The notes: a model not told the origin generated them from the letters alone. A stretch of 14,589 nt of DNA from an uncultured Bacteroidaceae bacterium (GCA_904501945.1 CAJGCU010000064.1:1-14589), one strand, 5' to 3'; shown: positions 1-6,867, counted from the first letter of the stretch. Numbers and translations: made by a program.

Positions 1-999
1 AAAGCCGTTCAACTTGTTATATTCCTCTCGCAAGTCATCAAGGAACAACGGGTTAATCACTTTCATGATGTTGGGAACACTTGTGTAGTGCATACCCTGA
101 TTGGCGCGTTCTTCGGGGTTGACCACCGCCTGAATCATGGAGCCGAAGATGTCGGGGTTGATGTCCTTCCAATCCAGTTCGCCACACTCGATGATGAGGC
201 GGCGCGCTTTCTGTCCCATGCGTGGAATCTGGATGCGCTTGGAGAAAAGACCACCATTCACATAAGGGAACTGCTTTACGATGCTGGGTGTCTCCATGCG
301 GCGCACGGAGAGGTCCATCACGTTGAAAGTGTGGTCGAGATAGTCGGAGAGGTCGCTGCCGTCTTCCTTGGTATAGCGAATAATTGAAGACGTGAAAAGA
401 TTTTCTTCGAAGATGCCTGTGTCTTCGGCAAAGAAGCAGAAGAGCAACCGGGTGATGAAGATGTTGAGGTCGTGCAGGTCGTCGTCACCACGAAAATCGT
501 TGTAGGCACGCAGTTCATCGTGCAGTTTTGCCAACTTCTCAGCCGCCTTCACATCAGCGGGGCTTTCCTCTACATTGTGTACTCGTTCCACGCCCATGAT
601 GGGATAGAAGAAAGCGAAGTCGCATGAGAGGCGGTCGAGACGGTTCTCGTAGGTGTCGTGCTCGCGCAGGTCGTAGGCGAGCAGTACCTCTCCGTCGCTC
701 ACCGCCACAATCTTGGGGGCGGCTTTCAGCACTTGCGGGTCAGCTTTTAGCTGTTCTAAAGTGTTGGATAGCTGTTGGGATGTGGTGGATTGAAAACAAA
801 ATAAACCTTTGATGAGCAAGCCATCCGAAAAGGTCTTCATGATGCTCTTGCCCTCCTTGTAACGCATAATGTCACGCTCACTCTTGCCAAAGGAGAATAG
901 CAGCCGATAACCTACTTCACTGGCAGGTACACGTCCATCATGGAACACTTGCAAGCGTTCCTCTATCTCCCTATAGCCAAGTTGTATTTTCTTTGCCAT
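1..999 (-). CDS. MmeI-family DNA methyltransferase / type IIG-like RM protein, N-terminal 333 residues (partial)
   Basis: The frame is open from ATG at 999 to the left edge with no stop, so the C-terminal part lies outside. I recognise the MmeI-type arrangement: an N-terminal domain (about residues 1-150), then a helical spacer carrying KLAKLHDELRAYNDF and NIFITRLLFCFFAEDTGIF (about 180-220), then NGGLFSKRIQIPRM (about 265-280), and ending with QGMHYTSVPNIMKVINPLF (about 303-322). That last block directly precedes the SAM-binding methyltransferase domain in this family. Members modify adenine, and in full restriction-modification versions also cut DNA through an N-terminal PD-(D/E)xK nuclease. 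Here the expected ExK strand reads LIKGLFCFQSTTS, so I see no convincing nuclease site and a methylation-only or other role is possible. AGAAGG lies about 9 nt before the ATG but inside a hairpin. The gene has its own promoter and a long structured leader. Family assignment is from remembered motifs; the methyltransferase motifs themselves are not visible. Confidence 0.82.
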   Translation of the reverse strand, partial: MAKKIQLGYREIEERLQVFHDGRVPASEVGYRLLFSFGKSERDIMRYKEGKSIMKTFSDGLLIKGLFCFQSTTSQQLSNTLEQLKADPQVLKAAPKIVAVSDGEVLLAYDLREHDTYENRLDRLSCDFAFFYPIMGVERVHNVEESPADVKAAEKLAKLHDELRAYNDFRGDDDLHDLNIFITRLLFCFFAEDTGIFEENLFTSSIIRYTKEDGSDLSDYLDHTFNVMDLSVRRMETPSIVKQFPYVNGGLFSKRIQIPRMGQKARRLIIECGELDWKDINPDIFGSMIQAVVNPEERANQGMHYTSVPNIMKVINPLFLDDLREEYNKLNGF

Positions 1000-1008
1000 A
1001 GGCGCAGC

Positions 1009-1027
1009 CTTCTGTTTTTTGCAGAAG
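1009..1027 (-). promoter_or_regulatory. SD-covering hairpin of the methyltransferase gene
   Basis: On the minus strand CTTCTG (1022-1027) pairs with CAGAAG (1009-1014) across a 7-nt A-rich loop. The SD-like AGAAGG sits in the 3' arm, about 9 nt before the ATG at 999, so closing the stem would hide the ribosome site. The stem abuts the nested fold ending at 1029. Confidence 0.5.
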
Positions 1028-1199
1028 CACTTATCGGTAGTAGACGGGCAAAACGAAGACCTCAAGGCATAGAAAAAGCGTGAACGCTTATCTATATCAT
1101 GAGGCCCTAGGAATTGCCCGTATCACCAGATAAGTAATGCCCACGCCTAAAGACGCAGACATTAACATATTATCCTTAGTGATACTTCAATGAAATTTC

Positions 1200-1244
1200 C
1201 TAGGTTTCATGATATACCGAATAACTGCTAATGCTGTTATACAT
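1200..1244 (-). CDS. Candidate leader peptide (uORF), 14 residues
   Basis: ATG at 1244 opens a 14-codon frame, MYNSISSYSVYHET, ending with TAG at 1200-1202. It lies about 42 nt after the predicted transcription start and its 3' half is the upstream arm (1197-1216) of the long-range helix in the leader. A ribosome on this frame would hold that arm single-stranded, which is the geometry of classic attenuators. The peptide has no similarity I recognise; it is rich in Ser and Tyr. No strong SD precedes it, which is usual in Bacteroidetes. A frame this short can occur by chance, so the claim rests on its position. Confidence 0.4.
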   Translation of the reverse strand: MYNSISSYSVYHET

Positions 1245-1292
1245 TTCCAATAAGGGGTTGCCGCTTTCCGCTGAAAGGTGGCAACTCAAAGG

Positions 1293-1323
1293 CAAATGTA
1301 GCTATTTATTTTAAGAGAACAAA
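1293..1323 (-). promoter_or_regulatory. Bacteroidetes-type promoter for the methyltransferase leader
   Basis: Read on the minus strand, TTTG (1320-1323) is followed after exactly 19 nt by TACATTTG (1293-1300). This matches the Bacteroidetes sigma-ABfr consensus TTTG-N19-TAnnTTTG. Transcription would begin near 1286 and give a leader of about 290 nt before the methyltransferase ATG at 999. It is the best promoter match in the window; the start site itself is inferred. Confidence 0.75.
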
Positions 1324-1418
1324 GAGAATGGGGACTTTTTCTTGGAAAGGATGCTTTTGAGTTGCTTGGTTCTTATTGTTTTTTAGTTATGAGGTTCTTT
1401 GGAATGATTTTAAAAGAG

Positions 1419-1447
1419 AAGAGGCGCATCCGATGGATGCACCTCTT
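1419..1447 (-). terminator. Intrinsic terminator of pheS
   Basis: AAGAGG/CCTCTT and GCATCC/GGATGC pair with one mismatch between them around a 3-nt loop. The hairpin starts 25 nt after the pheS stop and, on the minus strand, is followed by a short T-rich stretch (CTCTTTT). The region 1324-1418 beyond it holds no gene that I can see. Confidence 0.8.
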
Positions 1448-1471
1448 ATAATAGATGAAACGGGTGTCTTT

Positions 1472-2491
1472 TTAGTTGGCAGCCTCGAACTCTTTCAAGA
1501 AGCGTACGTCATTTTCGGAGAAAAGGCGGAGGTCTTTCACCTGATATTTGAGGTTGGTGATGCGCTCGATGCCCATGCCAAATGCATAGCCTTTATACTT
1601 GGTGGAGTCGATGCCATTTGCTTCGAGCACGTTGGGGTGTACCATGCCGCATCCAAGGATTTCGAGCCAGCCGGAGCCTTTGCACATGTTGCAACCTTTT
1701 CCTTTGCAGAGGGTGCAGGATACGTCCATTTCTGCACTTGGTTCTGTGAATGGGAAGTAGGAAGGGCGGAGACGAATCTGTGTGTCTTCGCCGAACATTT
1801 CTTTGGCAAAGAGGAGAAGTACTTGCTTGAGGTCGGTGAAACTCACTTTCTCATCTACATAGAGTCCTTCTACCTGATGGAAGAAGCAATGTGCACGAGC
1901 AGAGATGGCTTCGTTGCGATAAACGCGACCAGGGCAGATGACACGTACTGGTGGCTGTTGCTTTTCCATTACGCGTGCTTGTACAGAACTGGTGTGAGTA
2001 CGCAGAATGATGTCTGGATGAGATTCTACAAAGAAAGTGTCCTGCATATCGCGTGCTGGATGGTCGTCGGCAAAGTTCATAGATGAGAACACATGCCAGT
2101 CATCTTCTACTTCAGGTCCTTCGGCAAGTGAAAAGCCGAGGCGTGAGAAGATGTCGATGATTTCGTTCTTCACAATAGTGAGTGGGTGGCGTGTGCCAAG
2201 ACCGATAGGGTAGGCGGTGCGAGTGATGTCAAGGTGGTTGGCATCAGTTTCTTGCACGGCGAAAGCATCGCGCAGGGCATTGATTTTCTCCTGTGCCTTA
2301 TCTTTCAATTCATTGATTTTGATGCCAATCTCTTTTTTCTGTTCAACTGGCACATTGCGGAAATCGGCCATAAGTGCTGTGATGGCACCTTTCTTACTCA
2401 GGTATTTGATGCGAAGCTGCTCGATTTCTTCAGCAGAATTGGCTGTGAGATTCTCGACTTCTTGGAGTAAGCTTTGTATTTTGTCTAACAT
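1472..2491 (-). CDS. pheS: Phenylalanine--tRNA ligase alpha subunit
   Basis: The cytoplasmic PheS subunit of the (alpha-beta)2 enzyme that charges tRNA-Phe with phenylalanine using ATP. The N-terminal ~85 residues form the tRNA-binding coiled-coil arm, followed by the class II catalytic core. Visible motifs: HPARDMQDTFF, LRTHTSSVQ, the motif 2 loop PGRVYRNEAISARAHCFFHQ, RPSYFPFTEPSAEMDV, a four-Cys knuckle CTLCKGKGCNMCKGSG, and motif 3 FGMGIERITNLKYQVKDLR. The ATG at 2491 gives 339 residues and begins MLDKIQSLLQEVENL, the usual family start; an in-frame ATG at 2551 would add 20 residues unlike the family, and ATG at 2494 only one. pheT is not adjacent here. The gene appears to stand alone, with a TACCTTTG -7 motif upstream and a hairpin terminator downstream. 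Confidence 0.97.
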   Translation of the reverse strand: MLDKIQSLLQEVENLTANSAEEIEQLRIKYLSKKGAITALMADFRNVPVEQKKEIGIKINELKDKAQEKINALRDAFAVQETDANHLDITRTAYPIGLGTRHPLTIVKNEIIDIFSRLGFSLAEGPEVEDDWHVFSSMNFADDHPARDMQDTFFVESHPDIILRTHTSSVQARVMEKQQPPVRVICPGRVYRNEAISARAHCFFHQVEGLYVDEKVSFTDLKQVLLLFAKEMFGEDTQIRLRPSYFPFTEPSAEMDVSCTLCKGKGCNMCKGSGWLEILGCGMVHPNVLEANGIDSTKYKGYAFGMGIERITNLKYQVKDLRLFSENDVRFLKEFEAAN

Positions 2492-2565
2492 CATGATATT
2501 TGCTGTTGGATGATTTACAATTGACTCTTTTTTGTTCTTTCTGATTGTCATTTCGAAAATCGCTG

Positions 2566-2573
2566 CAAAGGTA
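2566..2573 (-). promoter_or_regulatory. Putative -7 promoter motif of pheS
   Basis: The minus strand reads TACCTTTG, matching TAnnTTTG, 75 nt before the pheS ATG. No clear TTTG -33 box is seen 19-21 nt upstream, so this is a half-consensus call. Confidence 0.5.
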
Positions 2574-2689
2574 GTGAAAATTATTAGGATTTAGGAATTG
2601 AAGATTAGGAATTGTTGCTTTTCTGATGAAAAAACTGTTTGATTGGCAAATTATTCTTCATTCCTCATATCTAATTCCTAATTATTCCC

Positions 2690-2697
2690 TACCTTTG
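2690..2697 (+). promoter_or_regulatory. Putative -7 promoter motif of the lipoprotein-murB-phnP unit
   Basis: TACCTTTG matches the Bacteroidetes -7 consensus 32 nt before the ATG at 2730, the same octamer as the divergent pheS motif. No convincing -33 box. The spacer between the two motifs (2574-2689) holds AT-rich inverted copies of ATTAGGAATT, with no evident gene. Confidence 0.5.
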
Positions 2698-2729
2698 CAT
2701 AAGTTCATGTAACGAGTGTTATATACAAT

Positions 2730-3572
2730 ATGAGAACAGGTTTGGTTTTGTTGGCAGCAGTAATGGCTCTTGCTGTATCGTGTGACAATCGCAAGATGGC
2801 CAATGCTTTTGAAGCAGAAGAAGAGATGAAAGGAGACTCTGTCGAAGCTTTTGTAGGTGATACGCTTCATTTGTTTGATGAGGAACTGCCTCCTGTTGCA
2901 GCCGATGAACTTTTCGACGATTTTTTCTTTACTTTCATAGACGATTCGAAGTATAGGCTTCATCGCATCTCATTCCCTCTTCAATGTCTTGAGAAGGACG
3001 AATTGAGTCAGATTGCAAGAGAAGAATGGAAATTGATAGATCCCTTTGACATAGGTGGTCTCTTCTTTGTGATATATGAACGTGAACAGGACCTTGAATT
3101 GTTGAAAGACACGGCTGTTAGCGAGGTTTGTGTAGAACGAATTTTCTTGCAGGAGCAGCGTATGGAGATGTATGATTTCAATAGGTTGGATGGCAAATGG
3201 AGGTTGGCCAATATGAGGAAAGAGGATTGGTTGAACACGCCCAATGGCGATTTCTTGAAATTCTATGCACATTTTGTGTCTGATAGTATTTTTCAGCGAG
3301 AGGCTTTGTCGGAATCTATTAAGGTTATCTTGACGCCAGGCGATGGAAATGACGAGGCTCAGGAAGAGTTTATTACAAAGGATGAATGGTTTGAAATACA
3401 AGAAGGCTCACCTGTATTTGACGAAGTGCTGATTAATATAGACTATGGACAAACCAGTATTAGCCAGAATCGAAAGATACTGATGCTTGAGGGTGTCAGC
3501 AACGGATTGCAAATGAAGTTTAAGTTTTACAAGCAGGACGAAAAGTGGATGTTGATGGAAGTAGAGTATTGA
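2730..3572 (+). CDS. DUF4348-type lipoprotein
   Basis: 280 residues. The N-terminus MRTGLVLLAAVMALAVSC is a lipoprotein signal with lipobox AVSC and lipidated Cys18, so the mature protein should be anchored to a membrane facing the periplasm or surface. An acidic linker (about 25-60) is followed by a globular region starting LFDDFFFTFIDD, which I associate with the Bacteroidetes family DUF4348, with short aromatic strands such as FNRLDGKWRLANM and FKFYKQDEKWMLMEVEY. No catalytic motif is visible and the function is unknown. It lies 24 nt before murB and is probably co-transcribed with it, which hints at a cell-envelope role, but this is only context. Confident as a gene and lipoprotein; the family name is less certain. 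Confidence 0.85.
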   Translation: MRTGLVLLAAVMALAVSCDNRKMANAFEAEEEMKGDSVEAFVGDTLHLFDEELPPVAADELFDDFFFTFIDDSKYRLHRISFPLQCLEKDELSQIAREEWKLIDPFDIGGLFFVIYEREQDLELLKDTAVSEVCVERIFLQEQRMEMYDFNRLDGKWRLANMRKEDWLNTPNGDFLKFYAHFVSDSIFQREALSESIKVILTPGDGNDEAQEEFITKDEWFEIQEGSPVFDEVLINIDYGQTSISQNRKILMLEGVSNGLQMKFKFYKQDEKWMLMEVEY

Positions 3573-3596
3573 GGTTGCTTGGGTTACACGTTTTTT

Positions 3597-4595
3597 ATGA
3601 AAGAATATACAAATTATAGTCTGCTGAATCACAATACGTTTGGCATGGATGTTGAAGCTAAGCGTTTTGTGGAGTATGATAGTGAGGAGGAACTGATAGG
3701 CTTGTTGCCGTCTTTAGAAAGCAAATATCTACACATTGGTGGTGGCAGCAATCTCCTGTTTAGAGGTAACTTTGACGGAACGATACTGCATAGTGTTATC
3801 AAAGGTATTGAGATACAGGAAAATTGTGGAGAATATGTGCTGGTTCGTGTGGGTGCAGGTGTAGTTTGGGATGACTTTGTGGCGTGGACTGTTGAACGAG
3901 GATGGGGCGGTATCGAGAATTTGTCGTTAATCCCAGGCGAGGTGGGTGCGAGCGCTGTACAAAACATTGGTGCATACGGAGTTGAAGCGAAAGATGTTAT
4001 AGTGCAGGTTAAGGCTATTCATCTGAAAACTGGAGAGAAACGTAGTTTTGTGACAGATGAATGTTGCTATGCTTATCGTCAAAGTATTTTCAAGAATGAA
4101 TTAAAAGGACAATATGCCATCACTTATGTCACTTATAAGTTAAAAGTCCGTCCGACTTTGAAGCTTAGTTATGGCAACATGAAAGCCTTGCTGGAAAAGA
4201 AGAATGTGACGGTTTCTGATGTGCGCCAATTCATTATAGATACAAGAAATGCGAAGTTGCCCGATCCCAAGGTGCTGGGTAATGCAGGTAGTTTTTTTAT
4301 GAATCCTGTGGTTTCTCGTGACAAATTTCAGGAGATACAAAAAGACTATCCGCAGATGCCTTATTATGAAGTCGAAAATGGCGTGAAGATTCCAGCTGGT
4401 TGGATGATTGAACAATGTGGATGGAAAGGAAAATCGCTGGGCAAAGCGGGAGTGCATGAGAAACAAGCACTGGTGTTGGTTAATCTTGGAGGAGCATCGT
4501 CAGAAGAAATCGTTACGCTTTGTAATGCTGTCTGCAAAGATGTAAAAGAGACGTTTGGTATAGACATTCATCCAGAAGTAAATTTTATAAACTAA
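3597..4595 (+). CDS. murB: UDP-N-acetylenolpyruvoylglucosamine reductase
   Basis: FAD-dependent NADPH reductase that makes UDP-MurNAc, the second committed step of peptidoglycan synthesis, in the cytoplasm. The ATG at 3597 gives 332 residues (type I, long form) starting MKEYTNYSLLNHNTFGM. FAD-binding signatures are HIGGGSNLLF (46-55) and LSLIPGEVGASAVQNIGAYG (109-128). The catalytic set is visible: R161 in YAYRQSIFK, S232 in LGNAGSFFMNP as the proton donor, and E327 in IHPEVNF. The substrate-binding segment KIPAGWMIEQCGWKG is also present. A TTG codon 18 nt upstream could start in frame but adds nothing conserved. It sits between the lipoprotein and the PhnP-like gene, and its stop overlaps the next start in TAATG, implying translational coupling. 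Confidence 0.97.
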   Translation: MKEYTNYSLLNHNTFGMDVEAKRFVEYDSEEELIGLLPSLESKYLHIGGGSNLLFRGNFDGTILHSVIKGIEIQENCGEYVLVRVGAGVVWDDFVAWTVERGWGGIENLSLIPGEVGASAVQNIGAYGVEAKDVIVQVKAIHLKTGEKRSFVTDECCYAYRQSIFKNELKGQYAITYVTYKLKVRPTLKLSYGNMKALLEKKNVTVSDVRQFIIDTRNAKLPDPKVLGNAGSFFMNPVVSRDKFQEIQKDYPQMPYYEVENGVKIPAGWMIEQCGWKGKSLGKAGVHEKQALVLVNLGGASSEEIVTLCNAVCKDVKETFGIDIHPEVNFIN

Positions 4596-5461
4596 TGATG
4601 AAAATCACGATACTTGGTAGCGGAACATCTAGCGGAGTGCCTCAAATAGGCTGCTCTTGCGAAGTTTGTACTTCTACTGATCCGAAAGATAAGCGATTAA
4701 GATGTTCATGCTTAATAGAAAAGGATGGCAAGAACATTTTGATTGACTGTGGACCAGATTTTCGCGAACAAATGTTGCGCGCTGGTTTTCGACAGCTTGA
4801 TGCTGTATTTATCACTCATGAGCATTATGACCATGTTGGAGGTCTTGACGATTTGCGTCCTTACAGTATTTTTGGAGATGTAACTGTCTACGCAGAAAAA
4901 TATTGTGCGGACCATTTGAAAGAACGCATTCCGTATTGCTTCACACCAGCGGATAAGCGTTATCCAGGTGTTCCTGCCATTGATTTGGTGGAAATCGAGC
5001 CACATACCCCCGTCTTTGTCAAAAAGGTAGAAAGAAAGCCTATCCCATCAGAATATCTTAGTGATGCGATGAAGATGAAGATTTTGCAAGAGGAACCGGA
5101 AAGAGATGAGTTTGAACAAGTTGAAGTCAAGGTGATGCCTATTCGTGTGATGCATGGTAAACTTCCTATTGTAGGATTCCGTATTGAGAATTTTGTTTAC
5201 ATCACAGATATGAAAACAATTCCAGAAGAGGAATTACCTTTGTTGGAAGGTGTGGAATATATGATTATCAATGGTTTGCGACATAAGGAACACCCAACTC
5301 ATCAGACAATAGCGGATGCAATTTCCTTTGCGCGCCAGTTGGGTGTAAAAGAAACTTGGATTATTCACATGAGTCATCACATCAGGACTCATGCTGACGA
5401 AGAAAAAAATCTTCCCTCTGACATTCATCTAGCGTATGACGGGGAAGTGATAACATTCTGA
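4595..5461 (+). CDS. PhnP-like MBL-fold metallo-hydrolase
   Basis: 288 residues, cytoplasmic (no signal). It belongs to the metallo-beta-lactamase superfamily and has the binuclear metal motif HEHYDH (75-80). Further metal-site elements are MHGKLPIVGFR, YITDMK and the C-terminal HMSHHI. Cys20, Cys22 and Cys25 in GCSCEVC match the three Cys that, in PhnP, hold a structural zinc. PhnP cleaves cyclic phosphodiesters, so a phosphodiesterase activity is the best guess; no phn genes are nearby, hence no symbol is assigned. A charged stretch at about 145-172, with PSEYLSDAMKMKILQEEPE, looks like an insertion relative to compact PhnP. The ATG overlaps the murB stop (TAATG); an ATG three bases further on is equally possible. 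It is the last gene of the unit and is followed by a strong hairpin. Confidence 0.88.
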   Translation: MMKITILGSGTSSGVPQIGCSCEVCTSTDPKDKRLRCSCLIEKDGKNILIDCGPDFREQMLRAGFRQLDAVFITHEHYDHVGGLDDLRPYSIFGDVTVYAEKYCADHLKERIPYCFTPADKRYPGVPAIDLVEIEPHTPVFVKKVERKPIPSEYLSDAMKMKILQEEPERDEFEQVEVKVMPIRVMHGKLPIVGFRIENFVYITDMKTIPEEELPLLEGVEYMIINGLRHKEHPTHQTIADAISFARQLGVKETWIIHMSHHIRTHADEEKNLPSDIHLAYDGEVITF

Positions 5462-5549
5462 TGCCTATTAAAACTTTTACAGCAAGTTTTTAATATCGAG
5501 CTCACTTTCTTTATGTAATAAAGGATTTTTGCAAGTTTCATTTGCTAAC

Positions 5550-5583
5550 AAGGGACGGCTGCCGAATCCGGCAGCCGTCCCTT
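5550..5583. terminator. Bidirectional terminator between phnP-like gene and oadB
   Basis: Perfect 15-bp stem AAGGGACGGCTGCCG / CGGCAGCCGTCCCTT with loop AATC, between the convergent ends of the MBL gene (stop 5461, +) and oadB (stop 5605, -). Neither side has a good U-tract. The rest of 5462-5604 shows nothing else. Confidence 0.8.
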
Positions 5584-5604
5584 ATTAAGTATTTAGTCGA
5601 TCTT

Positions 5605-6867
5605 TTAGACAGCTAAATTCTGGAGGAATGAGATGAGCACGCCTGCTGCGACGGCAGAACCAATTACGCCAGAAACATTTGATGACATACAATAGTTGAG
5701 CACGTGGTTCTTGGGGTCGTACTTTGTTGAAATCTCGTTGCAGACACGAGAAGCCATAGGTACGGCGCTCAAGCCTGTTGCGCCAATCAGCGGATTAATC
5801 TTCTTCTTAGAGAAGCAGTTGGTAATCTTCACCATGTAGATGCCTGATGCGATAGAAAGACCAAATGCGAAGAAACCGCCAATGACAATACCGATTGTAG
5901 TCCAGTTGAGGAACGCTTGAACAGTCATCGTTGCACCAACGCAAAGACCGAGGAATACTGTAGCCGTGTTCATGATAGAGTTGGAGATCGTGTCGAACAG
6001 GCGGCTTGTGTCAGAACCAATTTCCTTCAGGAGGTTACCGAACATCAGCATACCGATAAGCGATACTGCTGATGGTACGAGCAGGGCAACGATTGTAGTA
6101 ACAGCGATTGGGAAAATAATCTTGATGACCTTTTCGTTCTTAATCTTGTTGCTTGGTGGGAAGAGCTTGTCTTGCTCCTTCATGTTAATCTTCAGTTCTT
6201 TCTCAGAACAAGTAAACTTCACAACAAGTGGAATGATTACTGGAACAAGTGCCATGTATGAGTATGCAGCAATGGCAATCGGAGCCAAAAGATGCGGCGC
6301 CAACTTGATTGTGGTAAAGATGGCTGTTGGACCGTCTGCGCCACCGATAATGCCAAGCGATGCTGCTTCTTTAATGTTGAACTGCCCAGATGCTACAGCA
6401 ATAATCAGTACTGCGAAAATACCCATCTGTGCAGCTGCACCAAAGATGGAAAGGCGGAGATTACGCAACATTGGGCCGAAGTCCGTCAAGGCGCCCACAC
6501 CCATGAAAATCACAGGTGGAAGGAATCCCGTCTTGATGAGCATGTAATAGAGGAAATTCATCAGTCCAAGGTCATGGGCTATTTGGGGTAGAGACATTTC
6601 CCAAATGTTCTCTGCGAGCACTTTGCCTGAAGCATCAACGATACGTCCTGCTTCGTCAGCCTGATACACACCCATCTCTCCACCAGGGAAATTGGCAATC
6701 AGCACACCGAAAGCGATAGGGATGAGAAGAAGAGGCTCAAAATGCTTCACAATGCCAAGGTACAAGAGTACGAAGGCGAGCAAATACATTATAAGGTATG
6801 TACCATTTGCATCGATGATATTGCTGAACGCAGTCATCTGGTACACGTTATTCAATATTTCTTCCAT
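5605..6867 (-). CDS. oadB: Na+-translocating decarboxylase beta subunit (oxaloacetate decarboxylase type)
   Basis: 420-residue integral membrane subunit of the biotin-dependent sodium-pump decarboxylases. It removes CO2 from carboxybiotin on the alpha subunit and exports Na+. Family signatures are GVGALTDFGPMLRNL, the re-entrant segment GIIGGADGPTAIFTTIKLAP with the Na+-binding Asp, and the C-terminal NPLIGATGLSAVPMASRVCN followed by SSNVSGVIGSAVAAG. About nine to eleven hydrophobic segments are seen. A short polar stretch near residues 60-90 (GGEMGVYQADEAGRIVDASG) is an external loop. It is the last gene of oadG-oadA-oadB, 99 nt after oadA, with a hairpin in the gap. The beta family is shared by oxaloacetate, methylmalonyl-CoA and glutaconyl-CoA decarboxylases, so this subunit alone does not settle the substrate. 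Confidence 0.95.
   Translation of the reverse strand: MEEILNNVYQMTAFSNIIDANGTYLIMYLLAFVLLYLGIVKHFEPLLLIPIAFGVLIANFPGGEMGVYQADEAGRIVDASGKVLAENIWEMSLPQIAHDLGLMNFLYYMLIKTGFLPPVIFMGVGALTDFGPMLRNLRLSIFGAAAQMGIFAVLIIAVASGQFNIKEAASLGIIGGADGPTAIFTTIKLAPHLLAPIAIAAYSYMALVPVIIPLVVKFTCSEKELKINMKEQDKLFPPSNKIKNEKVIKIIFPIAVTTIVALLVPSAVSLIGMLMFGNLLKEIGSDTSRLFDTISNSIMNTATVFLGLCVGATMTVQAFLNWTTIGIVIGGFFAFGLSIASGIYMVKITNCFSKKKINPLIGATGLSAVPMASRVCNEISTKYDPKNHVLNYCMSSNVSGVIGSAVAAGVLISFLQNLAV

Larger units (their letters stand above)
1003..1286 (-). promoter_or_regulatory. Structured 5' leader (candidate attenuator or RNA switch) of the methyltransferase gene
   Basis: Read as minus-strand RNA, the leader holds these pairings. 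(a) 1257-1285: GTTGCC/GGCAAC plus CTTTC/GAAAG closing a 4-nt loop. (b) 1221-1240: a small hairpin inside the upstream ORF. (c) Long-range arms 1197-1216 and 1093-1113: two perfect helices of 8 and 10 bp (CCTAGGAA and TATATCATGA) separated by a 2/3 internal loop. (d) A nested fold of 1029-1035/1129-1135, 1044-1051/1114-1121, 1060-1064/1100-1104, 1069-1073/1091-1095 and 1076-1080/1085-1089; its tip is followed by a run of U. (e) 1009-1014/1022-1027: a hairpin that takes in the SD. Folds (c) and (d) use the same bases at 1093-1104, so they compete. All pairings are read directly; the switching role is inference. I do not recognise a known riboswitch class. It could instead be a separate small RNA overlapping the leader. 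Confidence 0.6.

Noticed and set aside
88..387. 99-codon plus-strand frame at the left edge
   Set aside because: Antisense to the open methyltransferase frame that carries recognisable family motifs.
1029..1135. Nested hairpin considered as 6S RNA or another free-standing small RNA
   Set aside because: No separate promoter directly before it and no terminator after it; it leads straight to the methyltransferase start, and I could not match it to a known class. Not ruled out: a covariance-model search would decide.
1290..1301. Similarity of CTACATTTGC to the CTnDOT-type attachment core GTAnnTTTGC
   Set aside because: The match is explained by the shared TAnnTTTG promoter motif, the first base differs, and no integrase or second copy is seen.
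1376..2086. 236-codon plus-strand frame
   Set aside because: It lies antisense to pheS, whose motifs are unmistakable; the frame is a shadow of pheS codon use.
2580..2690. AT-rich inverted copies of ATTAGGAATT between pheS and the lipoprotein gene, considered as an invertible promoter or IS ends
   Set aside because: The repeats are short and low-complexity, and no recombinase or target duplication is visible.
3579..3596. TTG start six codons before the murB ATG
   Set aside because: The extra residues MGYTFF are not family-like and the ATG at 3597 gives the expected N-terminus.
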